Shown here: in pieces, positions 25,211-34,336 of the stretch
How positions within the stretch are numbered: position 1 is the first letter of the stretch
Layout of the letters: every line of letters begins with the position of its first letter
Assembly (NCBI RefSeq): GCF_014201355.1
Contig: NZ_JACHEG010000007.1
Span: 186,001-250,000 of the forward strand
Direction: 5' to 3'
DNA: 64,000 nucleotides
Origin: Aliirhizobium wenxiniae
GTDB lineage: Bacteria; Pseudomonadota; Alphaproteobacteria; Rhizobiales; Rhizobiaceae
The notes under the pieces: generated by a model
Databases searched by the model: none
Seen by the model: only the letters and a program-made list of their open reading frames with translations
What the model was told of the DNA's origin: nothing
Program-made: the position numbers and the translations under genes

Positions 25211-26266
25211 TCAACCCGATTCTTGGCGCCTTCCCAAGCTGCTTCCACGCCAAATGGCGCTTGATTGGCGAATATGCAGTTGCGGTGCGTTCACGAGTTT
25301 GCGAGGCGCCAGATCCGGCTGGGCCAGGCGATCCAGAAGCAGCTTTGCAGCTCCCTCCCCGATCGCTTCGGGAAAGGTTGCAACAGATGTCAGGCGCGGG
25401 CGCATTGCCTCGGCATCCGCGACATCGTCAAAACCCACCAGCGAGAAATCGCGACCAATGCTGATGCCGAGATCATAGAGCCCGGCAGAGAGGCCGAGAG
25501 CAACGACATCGTTAAAGCAGACAACTGCGCTCGATCGACGGGAACCTTCGGTAAACAATCCGGCCGCCTCCGCGATAGCGGCAATCTGGTGCGGCACGCG
25601 GATGACATTTTCGGGGTCGAGCCCACGCGCCTCCATTGCGTCACGAAAGCCGTCGATCCGCTCCTGGTAGGCCGAATGAATCGGACCATGCAGGGCGAAA
25701 GCGATATCCCGGTGCCCGAGTTCCGCCAGATGATCCACCGCCTGGCGCATGCCGAAAGCATAATCGACACCGGCATAGTCACAATCGTCGGTGACGCGCC
25801 GCAAGACCTGAACGAGTGGCAGGTCCCACTCGACCATCTTTTCGACCAGCGACATCTCCGTTTCAGCGGCCGGGCAGAGGATAATGCCATCGACGCCGTG
25901 TTCGCGCATGCGCGTCAGCAATGTTTCCTGACGGGCAACAAGGTCTCCGCTGTTGACCAGGATCACCACCATGCCGGCCGCGTCGATGATCCGATCAATG
26001 CCGGCGAGCAATTCGGTGAAGAACGGATTGACGAGGTTGGGAATGACCACCCCGATTGTCAAGCTGCGATCGGCCCTGAGCCTTGCCGCCCCCATATTGT
26101 AGACATAACCGAGCTCCTGCATCACCGCCTCGACCTTGGCACGGGTCTCGGTGCTGACCAGCGGGCTCTTGCGGATAACGAGCGACGCCGTTGCGCGCGA
26201 AACGCTTGCATGACGGGCAACATCAAGCAGCGTGACGCGATTTTTCTTTCGGCCTTCGGATAACAT
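25211..26266 (-). CDS. LacI-family transcriptional regulator
   Basis: 351 residues: N-terminal HTH (VTLLDVARHASVSRATASLVIRKS, given as a region, with hinge VYNMGAARLRA) and a periplasmic-binding-type sensor domain (IGVVIPNLVNPFFTELLAGID ... VGFDDVADAEAM). It precedes the importer operon in the same orientation. Two palindromes, one before each, make it the likely repressor of both itself and the importer. The inducer should be the importer's ligand or a metabolite of it. Confidence 0.92.
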   Translation of the reverse strand: MLSEGRKKNRVTLLDVARHASVSRATASLVIRKSPLVSTETRAKVEAVMQELGYVYNMGAARLRADRSLTIGVVIPNLVNPFFTELLAGIDRIIDAAGMVVILVNSGDLVARQETLLTRMREHGVDGIILCPAAETEMSLVEKMVEWDLPLVQVLRRVTDDCDYAGVDYAFGMRQAVDHLAELGHRDIAFALHGPIHSAYQERIDGFRDAMEARGLDPENVIRVPHQIAAIAEAAGLFTEGSRRSSAVVCFNDVVALGLSAGLYDLGISIGRDFSLVGFDDVADAEAMRPRLTSVATFPEAIGEGAAKLLLDRLAQPDLAPRKLVNAPQLHIRQSSAIWRGSSLGRRQESG

Positions 26267-26309
26267 GGCTGTGCATCGCCCTCCCGAGCCGAAGCAGTAT
26301 TGCGCCTAT

Positions 26310-26329
26310 AGATTGATCGCTATCAATCT
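26310..26329. promoter_or_regulatory. Second LacI-type palindrome, upstream of the lacI-family gene
   Basis: AGATTGAT-CGCT-ATCAATCT, an 8+8 inverted repeat of 20 bp, 44 bp before the regulator start. It has the same length and a related GATCG centre as the operator at 25176, suggesting autoregulation. Confidence 0.6.
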
Positions 26330-26387
26330 TCGGTCAATCCTTTGGCGAGCACGAAAATGGATTACCCTCAGTTTCCGACAGTCTATC

Positions 26388-27449
26388 CTATCGCTCCAGA
26401 GCGACCGTCTTGATCACCGCAAAAACTGGTTTGCCGATGACAAGCTGTAGCCGCTCCACCGAGAGCGTGGTGATGCGGGCAAGCACGATATCGGCACCAG
26501 AGCGGATGTGGATACGCGCCATTCCCTCGCCATCCGGCTCGATTGCCGAAACATGGCCTTCGATGATGTTGAGCGCGCTCAGGCCTTCCGGGCGGATCGT
26601 CGCGACCATCACATCCCGTTCCGGAATATGAATGCGCACGCTCTGGCCGGCGACAAGCCTTGCGGTCGGCACGGTCATGCTGGCCGCCGAGAGATTGACC
26701 GTTGAAAGGCCGTGCGCAGCATCAACCATCTGGACTGTGCCAGACAGTACTGCACCAGCTTCCCGACGGTCGGTGGATGGCAGGGAGAGAATTTCGGATG
26801 GTGTACCGGTTGCTTCGACCCGGCCATCCTTCATCATCACCACCTTATCGGCGAGCTGCGCCACCTCGGCAACCGAATGACTGACATAGACGATCGGCGT
26901 TGCTGTCTCGTCGCGCAATCGCTGGAGATAGGGGAGGATTTCGGCCTTGCGGGCTTCGTCAAGTGCTGCGAGCGGCTCGTCCATCAACAGCAGGCGCGGC
27001 GCTGACAGCAGGGCCCGGCCGATTGCCACGCGCTGCTTTTCGCCACCCGACAGGCCGCCGGGCCGCCGTTCCAGCAATGCGTCGATGCCGAGCATCTGGA
27101 TGATGCGGTCGAACTCGGCTGCTTGCGCATTCTTCGGCGCGAACCAGCGGCCATAGGTGAGGTTCCGACGGACCGAGAGATGCGGGAAAAGCCGGCCTTC
27201 CTGAAAGACATAACCGAAACGCCGCCTGTGCTTGGGCACGAAGATGCGCTTTTGCGTATCGACCAGCACTTCGCCATCGATCACCAACCGGCCATGATCG
27301 GGTTTCGAAAGACCTGCAATGATCCGCACCATCGACGTCTTGCCCGACCCCGAGCGGCCGAACAGCGCGGTGACCCCGCCTTCGGATGAAAAGCCGGCAT
27401 CGAGCGAGAAGACGCCGAGTTTCTGTCTTGCTTCGACGAGAAGGGTCAT
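26388..27449 (-). CDS. modC: Molybdate ABC transporter ATP-binding protein ModC
   Basis: 353 residues: an ABC ATPase (Walker A FGRSGSGKTS, signature LSGGEKQRVAIGRAL, Walker B LLLMDEPLAALDE) followed by a C-terminal Mop/TOBE domain (LSALNIIEGHVSAIEPDGEG...), the oxyanion-sensing addition found in ModC. It overlaps the modB end by 4 nt. Confidence 0.95.
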   Translation of the reverse strand: MTLLVEARQKLGVFSLDAGFSSEGGVTALFGRSGSGKTSMVRIIAGLSKPDHGRLVIDGEVLVDTQKRIFVPKHRRRFGYVFQEGRLFPHLSVRRNLTYGRWFAPKNAQAAEFDRIIQMLGIDALLERRPGGLSGGEKQRVAIGRALLSAPRLLLMDEPLAALDEARKAEILPYLQRLRDETATPIVYVSHSVAEVAQLADKVVMMKDGRVEATGTPSEILSLPSTDRREAGAVLSGTVQMVDAAHGLSTVNLSAASMTVPTARLVAGQSVRIHIPERDVMVATIRPEGLSALNIIEGHVSAIEPDGEGMARIHIRSGADIVLARITTLSVERLQLVIGKPVFAVIKTVALER

Positions 27450-28162
27450 TCGGGGCTCACCCTTTTTCCGACGACATGAGCAAGCAGTTCCGAGGCGAGC
27501 AATGCGGCAAAGGAGATGACGATCGCAACGATGGTGAGGCGCATGGCACCTAGATCGCCGCCCGGCACCTGGGTGAAGGTGTAGATGGCCGCCGACAGCG
27601 TCTGTGTTTCGCCCGGGATGTTGGAGACGAAGGTGATCGTCGCGCCGAACTCGCCCATCGCCTTGGCAAATGCGAGGATCATGCCGGCGATGATGCCGGG
27701 CAGGATCAGCGGCAGCGTGACAGTGAGGAATACCCAGGCAGGGCTTGCGCCGAGCGTTCCGGCGGCCTCCTCAAGCTTGCGATCGACGGATTCGATCGAC
27801 AGTCGGATGGAGCGCACCATCAGTGGAAAGCCCATCACCCCACAGGCAAGGGCAGCTCCGGTCCAGCGGAAGGACAAAACGATGCCGAGATATTCGTTGA
27901 GAAAGGAGCCGATGACACCGCGACGGCCGAACAGCACGAGCAGGATGAAACCGGTAACGACCGGCGGCAGGATCAGCGGCAGGTGAACGATGCCGTTGAG
28001 GATCGACTTGCCCCAGAATTTTCCTCGCGCCAGAAGATAGGCGGTGACGATGCCGAACGGCAGGCTGACGATCATGGCAATGCCGGAGACCCACAGACTA
28101 AGCCTGATTGCCACCCATTCCTCATCGCTCAATACCAGCCAATCCAACGCTTCACTCCGCAT
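27446..28162 (-). CDS. modB: Molybdate ABC transporter permease ModB
   Basis: 238 residues with about six membrane segments and the EAA-type loop ESVDRKLEEAAGTLGASP. HLPLILPPVVTGF and GEFGATITFVSNIPGET are characteristic ModB/CysT-family stretches. Translationally coupled to modC. Confidence 0.95.
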   Translation of the reverse strand: MRSEALDWLVLSDEEWVAIRLSLWVSGIAMIVSLPFGIVTAYLLARGKFWGKSILNGIVHLPLILPPVVTGFILLVLFGRRGVIGSFLNEYLGIVLSFRWTGAALACGVMGFPLMVRSIRLSIESVDRKLEEAAGTLGASPAWVFLTVTLPLILPGIIAGMILAFAKAMGEFGATITFVSNIPGETQTLSAAIYTFTQVPGGDLGAMRLTIVAIVISFAALLASELLAHVVGKRVSPE

Positions 28163-28213
28163 GAAAACGGCCTCCGCTGAAGCGGAAGCCGCAATTTCCT
28201 GTTATTCAAGACG

Positions 28214-29008
28214 TTACTTCAGAACCGTAAAACCTTCCTTCTCGAAGAAGGGGGCGGCCTTGGCGGACTTCAGATAGTCGAGATAGGCGGCAGCATCCGG
28301 CGCCTTGGATTCGGACAGGATGGCGATCGGGTAGATGATCGGCGCATGGCTTTCTTCCGGGAAGGTGCCGACGACGGCGACACCCGGATCGGCAGCGGCA
28401 TCGGTTGCGTAGACGATGCCGTAAGGCGCTTCACCGCGGGAGACGAGCGCAAGGGCGGCACGCACGCTTTCGGCACCGGCAACGCTCTTTTCGACCGAAG
28501 CCCAAGTACCGAGCTTTTCGAGTGCAGCCTTGCCGTATTTGCCGGCCGGAACGCTGTCCGGCGCGCCCATGGCAAGCTTGCCGCCGTTCAAGAGAGCGGC
28601 GAGGTCAAAACCCTGCTTGATATCAACCGGCTTGGCATTTTCCTTCGGTGCGACCAGCACGATGCGGTTACCGAGCCAGTTGGACTTCGTGTCTTCCTTC
28701 ACGAGCTTCTTGTCGGAAACATATTTCATCCAGTCGAGGTCGGCCGAGATGAAAATGTCTGCCGGCGCACCAGCCTCGATCTGTTTTGCAAGCGCCGAAC
28801 TTGCTGCATAGGAGGCAGTCACGTCCTTGGCGGTTTCAGCGCTCCAGGCCTTGTTGGCTGCGTCGAGCGCGTTTTTCATGCTGGCGGCGGCAAACACGGT
28901 GACTTTTTCCTGCGCGGAGGCAGGCGTCATGGCCGATCCCATGACGGCGAAGGTCATTGCGGCCGCAACTACGGCTTTATTGATCCAGCGACGGTCAACG
29001 ATTTTCAT
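28214..29008 (-). CDS. modA: Molybdate-binding periplasmic protein ModA
   Basis: 264 residues: signal peptide ending near TPASAQE, then VTVFAAASMKNALDAANKA, GAPADIFISADLDWM and AGKYGKAALEKLG, matching ModA. The Ser/Ala residues that cage molybdate lie in these loops. First gene of modABC, behind a ModE-type box. Confidence 0.95.
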   Translation of the reverse strand: MKIVDRRWINKAVVAAAMTFAVMGSAMTPASAQEKVTVFAAASMKNALDAANKAWSAETAKDVTASYAASSALAKQIEAGAPADIFISADLDWMKYVSDKKLVKEDTKSNWLGNRIVLVAPKENAKPVDIKQGFDLAALLNGGKLAMGAPDSVPAGKYGKAALEKLGTWASVEKSVAGAESVRAALALVSRGEAPYGIVYATDAAADPGVAVVGTFPEESHAPIIYPIAILSESKAPDAAAYLDYLKSAKAAPFFEKEGFTVLK

Positions 29009-29072
29009 TGTAAGGCTCCCTCAATCATCGAAATATCCCGGCAAATATATCGAGACGCGCCACCTTGGCCAG

Positions 29073-29096
29073 CGTTATATTTATCGGGATATAATG
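29073..29096. promoter_or_regulatory. ModE-type operator upstream of modA
   Basis: CGTTATAT-TTATCGGG-ATATAATG closely matches the ModE consensus CGnTATATA-N6-TATATAACG, 65 bp before the modA start. Molybdate-bound ModE would repress the operon. No modE gene is in this window. Confidence 0.85.
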
Positions 29097-29207
29097 ATTT
29101 TTCGAGGAGTGCTTTTGTCGATCGCCACGCACGCAGCAATCCCGGCTTGGCGGGCGAGCGTATACATCGCTGGAGGAGGTCGAGAAACCTCCTCCAGTAG
29201 TCGATGC

Positions 29208-30710
29208 TCAATCCTTCCATTCGATCCGGTTGAGGAAAATGCTTTCGTTCGGCGTCGGCGTGAAGGAGACCTGTTCGGCGGCTCCGTAGACGACTGAAGC
29301 CTGATAGAGCGGGATGATGAGGTTTTCCGCATTCACCTTTTCATGCACCTTCTTGTAGGCAGCCAATCTCTCGTCCTGCGAGAGCGACTTGCGGGCCAGA
29401 TCGAGCGCTGCATCGATCTCGGCATCCTTTATGCTCGACCAGCCGCTAGAGGAATGCAGCAGAGGATAGAGAATTCCGTCGGCATCCTGGCAGCCGCAGC
29501 TCCAACGACTGAAGGCGATTGCGGGGATGACGCCAGGCCCGCCCTGCATCTGCTTCAGCCAGTTGGGCATGTCGGTCATCTCGATCTCGATCTTCATGCC
29601 GGCATCGTTGAGCATCTGCTGGATCGCCTGCACGACGCGCTGGTCGTAGACCGGAGAGGTCAGCAGCTTGATCGGTGTATCGGCGCCCGGCGTGGAGGAG
29701 ATGATCTCTTTCGCCTTGGCCGCATCGAAAGGCGGCGCCTCGATGCCTTCGACCCAGCCCATATGGGCGGGTGATGCGATTTCCGGAACCGGCTTTTCTC
29801 CGGTCGCCAGGATACCCTCTGCAATGCCGACCTTGTCGATCGCCATGGCGATTGCCTCGCGAACCGCAGGCTTGTCGAGCGGAGCCTTGGTGACATTCAT
29901 GCCGAGATAGGCGACACGCTCCGTATTGCCGACCAGTGCCTTGCCCTTGCCCGACGACTGGATCTGCGCAACGAGGTCGCCGTTCAGATAGGTCGCAAGA
30001 TCACTCGCACCGGCCTGCAGATTGGCAACGCGGGTAGCCGCATCCGGCACGGCGCGGAAGACGGCTTTCGGGAAGGCTCCCTTGTCACCCCAATAGGTAT
30101 CATTGCGCGCGAGCGTCACCTCGACGCCGCGCTGCCATTTTTCGAACTTGTATGGGCCGGAGCCGACAGGGCTGAGATTGAAGGCGTCCTTGCCTACTTT
30201 CTCGACCACGGCCTTCGGCACGATCGACAGTTTGACCAACTGGGCGAAGAGAGGCGGATACGGGCCGTTGGTGGTCAGCGTCATCGTCGTCGGATCGTCA
30301 GCGACCGCATCGGTGATCTGGTTGAACTGCCCGAGTTGGGGGCTGGCGAAGGCGGGATCGGTAATGCGCTTCACCGAGAAGGCGACATCTTCGGCCGTCA
30401 GCTTGGTCCCATCATGGAAGGTGACGTCATCGCGAATCTTGAAGCGGATCTGCGTATCGGAAAGATAATCCCAGCTGGTGGCAATCTGCGGGACGATCTT
30501 GCCTTCGTCATCACGCGTGACGAGATTGTCGAAGACGTTGCGGTAAACGTTGTAGCTGTCCGGATTCCACTGGACATGCGGATCAAGCGACGAGGGCTCG
30601 CCCGGCAGATCAATCACAAAAAGATCCTTAGAGGCGTAAGCCTGTAACGGTAATGCAATGCTGGTTGCGGCGAAAATGATGCCAGCGAGAATATGCCTGT
30701 GTGATCGCAT
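29208..30710 (-). CDS. Peptide/nickel-type ABC substrate-binding protein (paralogue 1)
   Basis: 500 residues, signal peptide followed by a family 5 (DppA/OppA) fold: EPSSLDPHVQWNPDSYNVYRN, FHDGTKLTAEDVAFSVKRI, VGSGPYKFEKW. It is very similar throughout to the binding protein at 31828-33336 and is transcribed away from it, with the GntR gene between. It has no permease or ATPase next to it, so it probably uses the transporter encoded to the right. Two binding proteins would widen the ligand range. Confidence 0.92.
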   Translation of the reverse strand: MRSHRHILAGIIFAATSIALPLQAYASKDLFVIDLPGEPSSLDPHVQWNPDSYNVYRNVFDNLVTRDDEGKIVPQIATSWDYLSDTQIRFKIRDDVTFHDGTKLTAEDVAFSVKRITDPAFASPQLGQFNQITDAVADDPTTMTLTTNGPYPPLFAQLVKLSIVPKAVVEKVGKDAFNLSPVGSGPYKFEKWQRGVEVTLARNDTYWGDKGAFPKAVFRAVPDAATRVANLQAGASDLATYLNGDLVAQIQSSGKGKALVGNTERVAYLGMNVTKAPLDKPAVREAIAMAIDKVGIAEGILATGEKPVPEIASPAHMGWVEGIEAPPFDAAKAKEIISSTPGADTPIKLLTSPVYDQRVVQAIQQMLNDAGMKIEIEMTDMPNWLKQMQGGPGVIPAIAFSRWSCGCQDADGILYPLLHSSSGWSSIKDAEIDAALDLARKSLSQDERLAAYKKVHEKVNAENLIIPLYQASVVYGAAEQVSFTPTPNESIFLNRIEWKD

Positions 30711-30805
30711 GAGTTGTTCCCCTTATCAGCGAAAATCAGTTCTCGAAACGCCTTAGCTTGAACTGCAGACCGGCGCAGGTCGTGCAACTTTATTCTAATT
30801 CTGAG

Positions 30806-30851
30806 ATGTCAATTAAAATAAATGACATTTCATAAACTCATGTTGACATCT
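30806..30851. promoter_or_regulatory. Candidate GntR operators (repeated TGACAT half sites) in the divergent intergenic region
   Basis: The 335-bp AT-rich gap between the first binding-protein gene and the GntR gene holds ATGTCA (30806-30811) facing TGACAT (30823-30828), and a further TGACATCT (30844-30851) that is the exact reverse complement of AGATGTCA at 30804-30811. These could be sites for the adjacent regulator, controlling both directions. No other feature is seen in the gap. Confidence 0.5.
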
Positions 30852-31045
30852 TAAATTTCGCTATGCAATCCTGATTGTCGAGGTGAACAGCCTGACGCCA
30901 GAAAGCCGGAAGAGCTGAAGGTGAGAAGGCATGGCCGGACACGGTCGGCTCCAGGAATCCGCTTTGACAAGTTTCGTAAATCTGACGATGAAGGGATCAG
31001 AGGACGGCCATTTCGGCTGCCAGAATATAGAATTGAGATACCAGA

Positions 31046-31825
31046 ATGCTTGATAGTGATGCCTATTCGTCGCCGGTGCCCGGTCTGGGCAAAGGTCTCT
31101 CTGCCGAACAGACGCTGCGCAGTGCAATCGTGCATTGTGTATTGAAGCCCGGCGAAGTGCTTTCGGAAGCCCGGCTTTGCGACGAGTTCGCCATCGGCCG
31201 CGGTGCGGTGCGCATGGCCTTGCAGCGCCTGCAGGCGAGCGGCCTTGTGACGGCGGCACCCCGAAGCGGCTGGCAGGTTGCCCCGGTTTCTGCCGGAGAG
31301 ATTCGCGAAATCGTTGCCGGCAGGCGTCATCTGGAAGCCATTCTGGCGGAGGTGAAGCTGATCGAGGCGGACCAGGCACATGTGGCGAAGCTCTGCGACA
31401 TGTATGCTGCCCTTCACGGCCGCAGCGACCCGTCGCTCGATCTACAGGGAACGCTGCGGCGCGCCGAACGCGACCTGCTTTCGCTGCTGGCGACACGGCT
31501 CAACATGCCGACGGTGAGCGGCTGGCTTTTCGATCTGTGGGATCGTTCGGCGCGGCTCGTCACCTTCTTCGAGGCACGCAGTGCGGCAAAGCTCAGGGGA
31601 GCCGACCGTGCGGCACTTGGAGCCTGCCTGCTTGCCGGCGACCGCGAGGGCGCCAGAGCGCATTTCGCCGCTGCGACCGACCTGCTGGAAGCCTATCTTG
31701 CAGCACGTTTTCTTGAATCCTCGGCCGTCCTCAACGAACCGGTCACCCGCCGGAAGCGGGCCGGAAGGACCAAGGCCGAGACAAATGAATTTCAACCGAA
31801 CCAGGAACGAACAAGGACGAACTGA
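31046..31825 (+). CDS. GntR-family regulator (FadR/FCD subfamily)
   Basis: 259 residues: winged HTH near the N-terminus (TLRSAIVHCVLKPGEVLSEARL ... AVRMALQRLQASGLV, given by its ends) and an all-helical FCD-type ligand domain. It lies immediately upstream (2 nt) of the second binding-protein gene and divergent from the first, so it is the natural regulator of the whole peptide/amide cluster. The last 30 residues are polar and Lys/Arg-rich. Confidence 0.88.
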   Translation: MLDSDAYSSPVPGLGKGLSAEQTLRSAIVHCVLKPGEVLSEARLCDEFAIGRGAVRMALQRLQASGLVTAAPRSGWQVAPVSAGEIREIVAGRRHLEAILAEVKLIEADQAHVAKLCDMYAALHGRSDPSLDLQGTLRRAERDLLSLLATRLNMPTVSGWLFDLWDRSARLVTFFEARSAAKLRGADRAALGACLLAGDREGARAHFAAATDLLEAYLAARFLESSAVLNEPVTRRKRAGRTKAETNEFQPNQERTRTN

Positions 31826-31827
31826 CA

Positions 31828-33336
31828 ATGCCAGGTTTGAGACGTATTACTTCGGCACTTCTGCTTGCTGCCGCTCTGGGCGGCGCAACTTTCCTTAGCG
31901 GCCCCGCGAGCGCCAAGGACATGTTCGTCGTCGATCTGGTGAACGAGCCATCCTCGCTCGATCCGCAGAAGCAGTGGAACCCCGACAGCTATTACGTCTA
32001 CCGCAACGTCTTCGACAACCTGATCACTCGCGACGATGCGGGAAAGATCGCACCGCAGATCGCAACAAGCTGGGAATACAAGTCTCCCTCCGAAGTCGTC
32101 TTCAAGCTGCGCAGCGACGTAAAGTTTCATGACGGCGAGAAGCTGACCGCCGAGGATGTCGCCTTCTCGGTCACGCGGATCATCGATCCAGCCTTCAAGA
32201 GCCCGCAGCTCAGCCAGTTCAACAAGATCAAGTCGGCGGCCGTTACCGGCGAGAACGAGGTCACGATCACGACGGATGGACCTTATCCGGTTCTGCTTGC
32301 GCAGCTGGTAAAGATGTCGATCGTGCCGAAGCATGTGGTCGAGAAAATCGGCGACGACGCCTTCAATGCGGCACCCGTCGGTTCCGGCCCCTACAAGTTC
32401 GACCGCTGGGATCGTGGTTCGCTGGTCGCGCTCACCCGCAATGCCGATTACTGGGGCAACAAGGGACCGTTCGAAAAAGCCGAGTTCCGCGCCGTTCCCG
32501 ATGCCGCTACGCGTCTTGCCGATCTTCAGGCCGGCAATGCAGACCTTATCGTGACACTCGATGCCGACCAGGCGAAACAGCTGGAAGGCAGTGGTTCGGC
32601 CAAGGTTCTGAGCGCGCTGACGGAGCGCATCGCCTATCTGAAGCTCAACCCGACGCTTGCGCCGCTCGACAACCCGAAAGTCCGTCAGGCGGTCGCCATG
32701 GCGATCGACAAGCAGGGCATTGTCGAAGGCCTGCTCGGCGGCTTCGACAAGCCGGCGTCCCAGATGGCGAACGATACCTATTTCGGTTATGTGCCGGACC
32801 TGAAGAACGTGGAATTCGACCCGGAAGGCGCCAAGAAGATCGTCGAGGAGACAGGCGCCGGCAAGACCAAGCTTTCGTTTGCGACCTCGCCTGTCTTCGA
32901 CCAGCGTATCGTACAGGCGCTCGCACAGATGCTTTCCGATGTCGGTTTCAATGTCGAGATCCAGCTGACCGACATGGCGGCGTATCTGAAGCGTGCCCAG
33001 AGCGAACCGGCGCAACAGGCAAACTTCGCCTTCGGCCGCTGGTCCTGCGCTTGCCAGGATGTCGACGGTGTCCTCTTCCCGCTTCTGCATTCCTCAAGCT
33101 CGTGGTCGTCACTGCGCGATCCGAAGATCGATGCGCTGCTCGTCACGGCCCGCAACACGCTTGACGAGAAGGAACGCCAGCAGGCCTATGACGGCGTCGC
33201 CAAATTTGTCGCCGACGACGTGCCGATGGTGCCGCTCTACGAAGCCGCCGTACTTTATGGCGGCGCCAAGAACCTCGAATGGCAGCCGACCGCCAACGAA
33301 AGCATGTTCCTGAACCGCATGTCCTGGAACGACTGA
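31828..33336 (+). CDS. Peptide/nickel-type ABC substrate-binding protein (paralogue 2)
   Basis: 502 residues with signal peptide (LLLAAALGGATFLSGPASA) and the family 5 solute-binding fold: NEPSSLDPQKQWNPDSYYVYRN, FHDGEKLTAEDVAFSVTRI, VGSGPYKFDRW. It is a close paralogue of the protein at 29208-30710. It opens the transporter part of a gene train continuing to 40.8 kb. A double cysteine site (WSCACQDVDG) is shared by both paralogues. Confidence 0.93.
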   Translation: MPGLRRITSALLLAAALGGATFLSGPASAKDMFVVDLVNEPSSLDPQKQWNPDSYYVYRNVFDNLITRDDAGKIAPQIATSWEYKSPSEVVFKLRSDVKFHDGEKLTAEDVAFSVTRIIDPAFKSPQLSQFNKIKSAAVTGENEVTITTDGPYPVLLAQLVKMSIVPKHVVEKIGDDAFNAAPVGSGPYKFDRWDRGSLVALTRNADYWGNKGPFEKAEFRAVPDAATRLADLQAGNADLIVTLDADQAKQLEGSGSAKVLSALTERIAYLKLNPTLAPLDNPKVRQAVAMAIDKQGIVEGLLGGFDKPASQMANDTYFGYVPDLKNVEFDPEGAKKIVEETGAGKTKLSFATSPVFDQRIVQALAQMLSDVGFNVEIQLTDMAAYLKRAQSEPAQQANFAFGRWSCACQDVDGVLFPLLHSSSSWSSLRDPKIDALLVTARNTLDEKERQQAYDGVAKFVADDVPMVPLYEAAVLYGGAKNLEWQPTANESMFLNRMSWND

Positions 33337-33409
33337 TGGAAGCCGGCCGCGATCCGCAATTGCCGAATCGCGGCCTTCCCTACCAGCGGAAAACCCAGCG
33401 GGAAACCAA

Positions 33410-34336
33410 GTGCCGATCTTCTTTGCCAAGCGCCTCTTGCAAGCGCTGATCGCCATCTTCGGCGTGATGACCCTGATCTTCTTCCTGCAGCGACTGGCGG
33501 GCGACCCGGTGCTGCTGCTGGTGCCGATGGATGCCTCGCAGGCGGATATCGATCGGATGAGGATCGCGCTCGGCTTCGACCGGCCGGTCGCCATCCAGTA
33601 TCTCGAATATGTCGGAAACCTGCTGTTCTTCGATCTCGGCCGCAGCTACGTGCAGAACATCCCTGTGGCAGAGCTGATCTGGACCCGTGTGCCCTATACG
33701 CTGATGCTGGCCGCTGGCGCGCTGGTGGTGGCCTTCGGGATCGGCATTCCGGTCGGCATCACGCTTGCGATCCGCCGCGGCAAGCCGATCGCGCGTTTGC
33801 TTTCCGCCCTCGTGCTTGCCGGACAATCCATGCCGACCTTCTGGAGCGCCATCCTGATGATCATGGTGTTCGGCGTCTGGCTCGGCTGGGCGCCGCCATC
33901 GGGTGCGCGTGAACTGTCGAGCATCGTCATGCCCTCGATCGCGCTCGGTCTTTTGTCCATGGCGACCTTCGCCCGTGTCGCACGAACTGCCGTGCTCGAT
34001 GAGCTGGAAAAGGATTATGTTCGCACCGGCCACGCCAAGGGCTTGCCGATGCGCCGCATCATCTTTCGCCACCTTCTACGCAACGCGTCGATCCCGGTTG
34101 TGACGGTCTCGGCGCTGGAGATCGCCAATCTTCTGGCGGGTGCAGTCATTGTCGAGACCGTGTTTGCCTGGCCGGGTCTGGGCCAATTGACCATACAGGC
34201 GATCACCGCACGCGACTTCATGGTGGTGCAGGGTGTAGTTCTGCTCGGCGCCATTACGGCCATCGGCCTGAACCTCGTTGCAGACCTGCTTTACAGCCTG
34301 ATCGATCCGCGCATCCGCATGGGAGCCGGCTCATGA
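33410..34336 (+). CDS. ABC transporter permease, DppB/OppB type
   Basis: 308 residues, six membrane segments, DppB-type N-terminus (FFAKRLLQALIAIFGVMTLIFFL, given as one region) and the EAA loop DYVRTGHAKGLPMRRIIFRH. The GTG start is preceded by GGGA. It overlaps the next permease by 4 nt. Confidence 0.93.
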   Translation: MPIFFAKRLLQALIAIFGVMTLIFFLQRLAGDPVLLLVPMDASQADIDRMRIALGFDRPVAIQYLEYVGNLLFFDLGRSYVQNIPVAELIWTRVPYTLMLAAGALVVAFGIGIPVGITLAIRRGKPIARLLSALVLAGQSMPTFWSAILMIMVFGVWLGWAPPSGARELSSIVMPSIALGLLSMATFARVARTAVLDELEKDYVRTGHAKGLPMRRIIFRHLLRNASIPVVTVSALEIANLLAGAVIVETVFAWPGLGQLTIQAITARDFMVVQGVVLLGAITAIGLNLVADLLYSLIDPRIRMGAGS

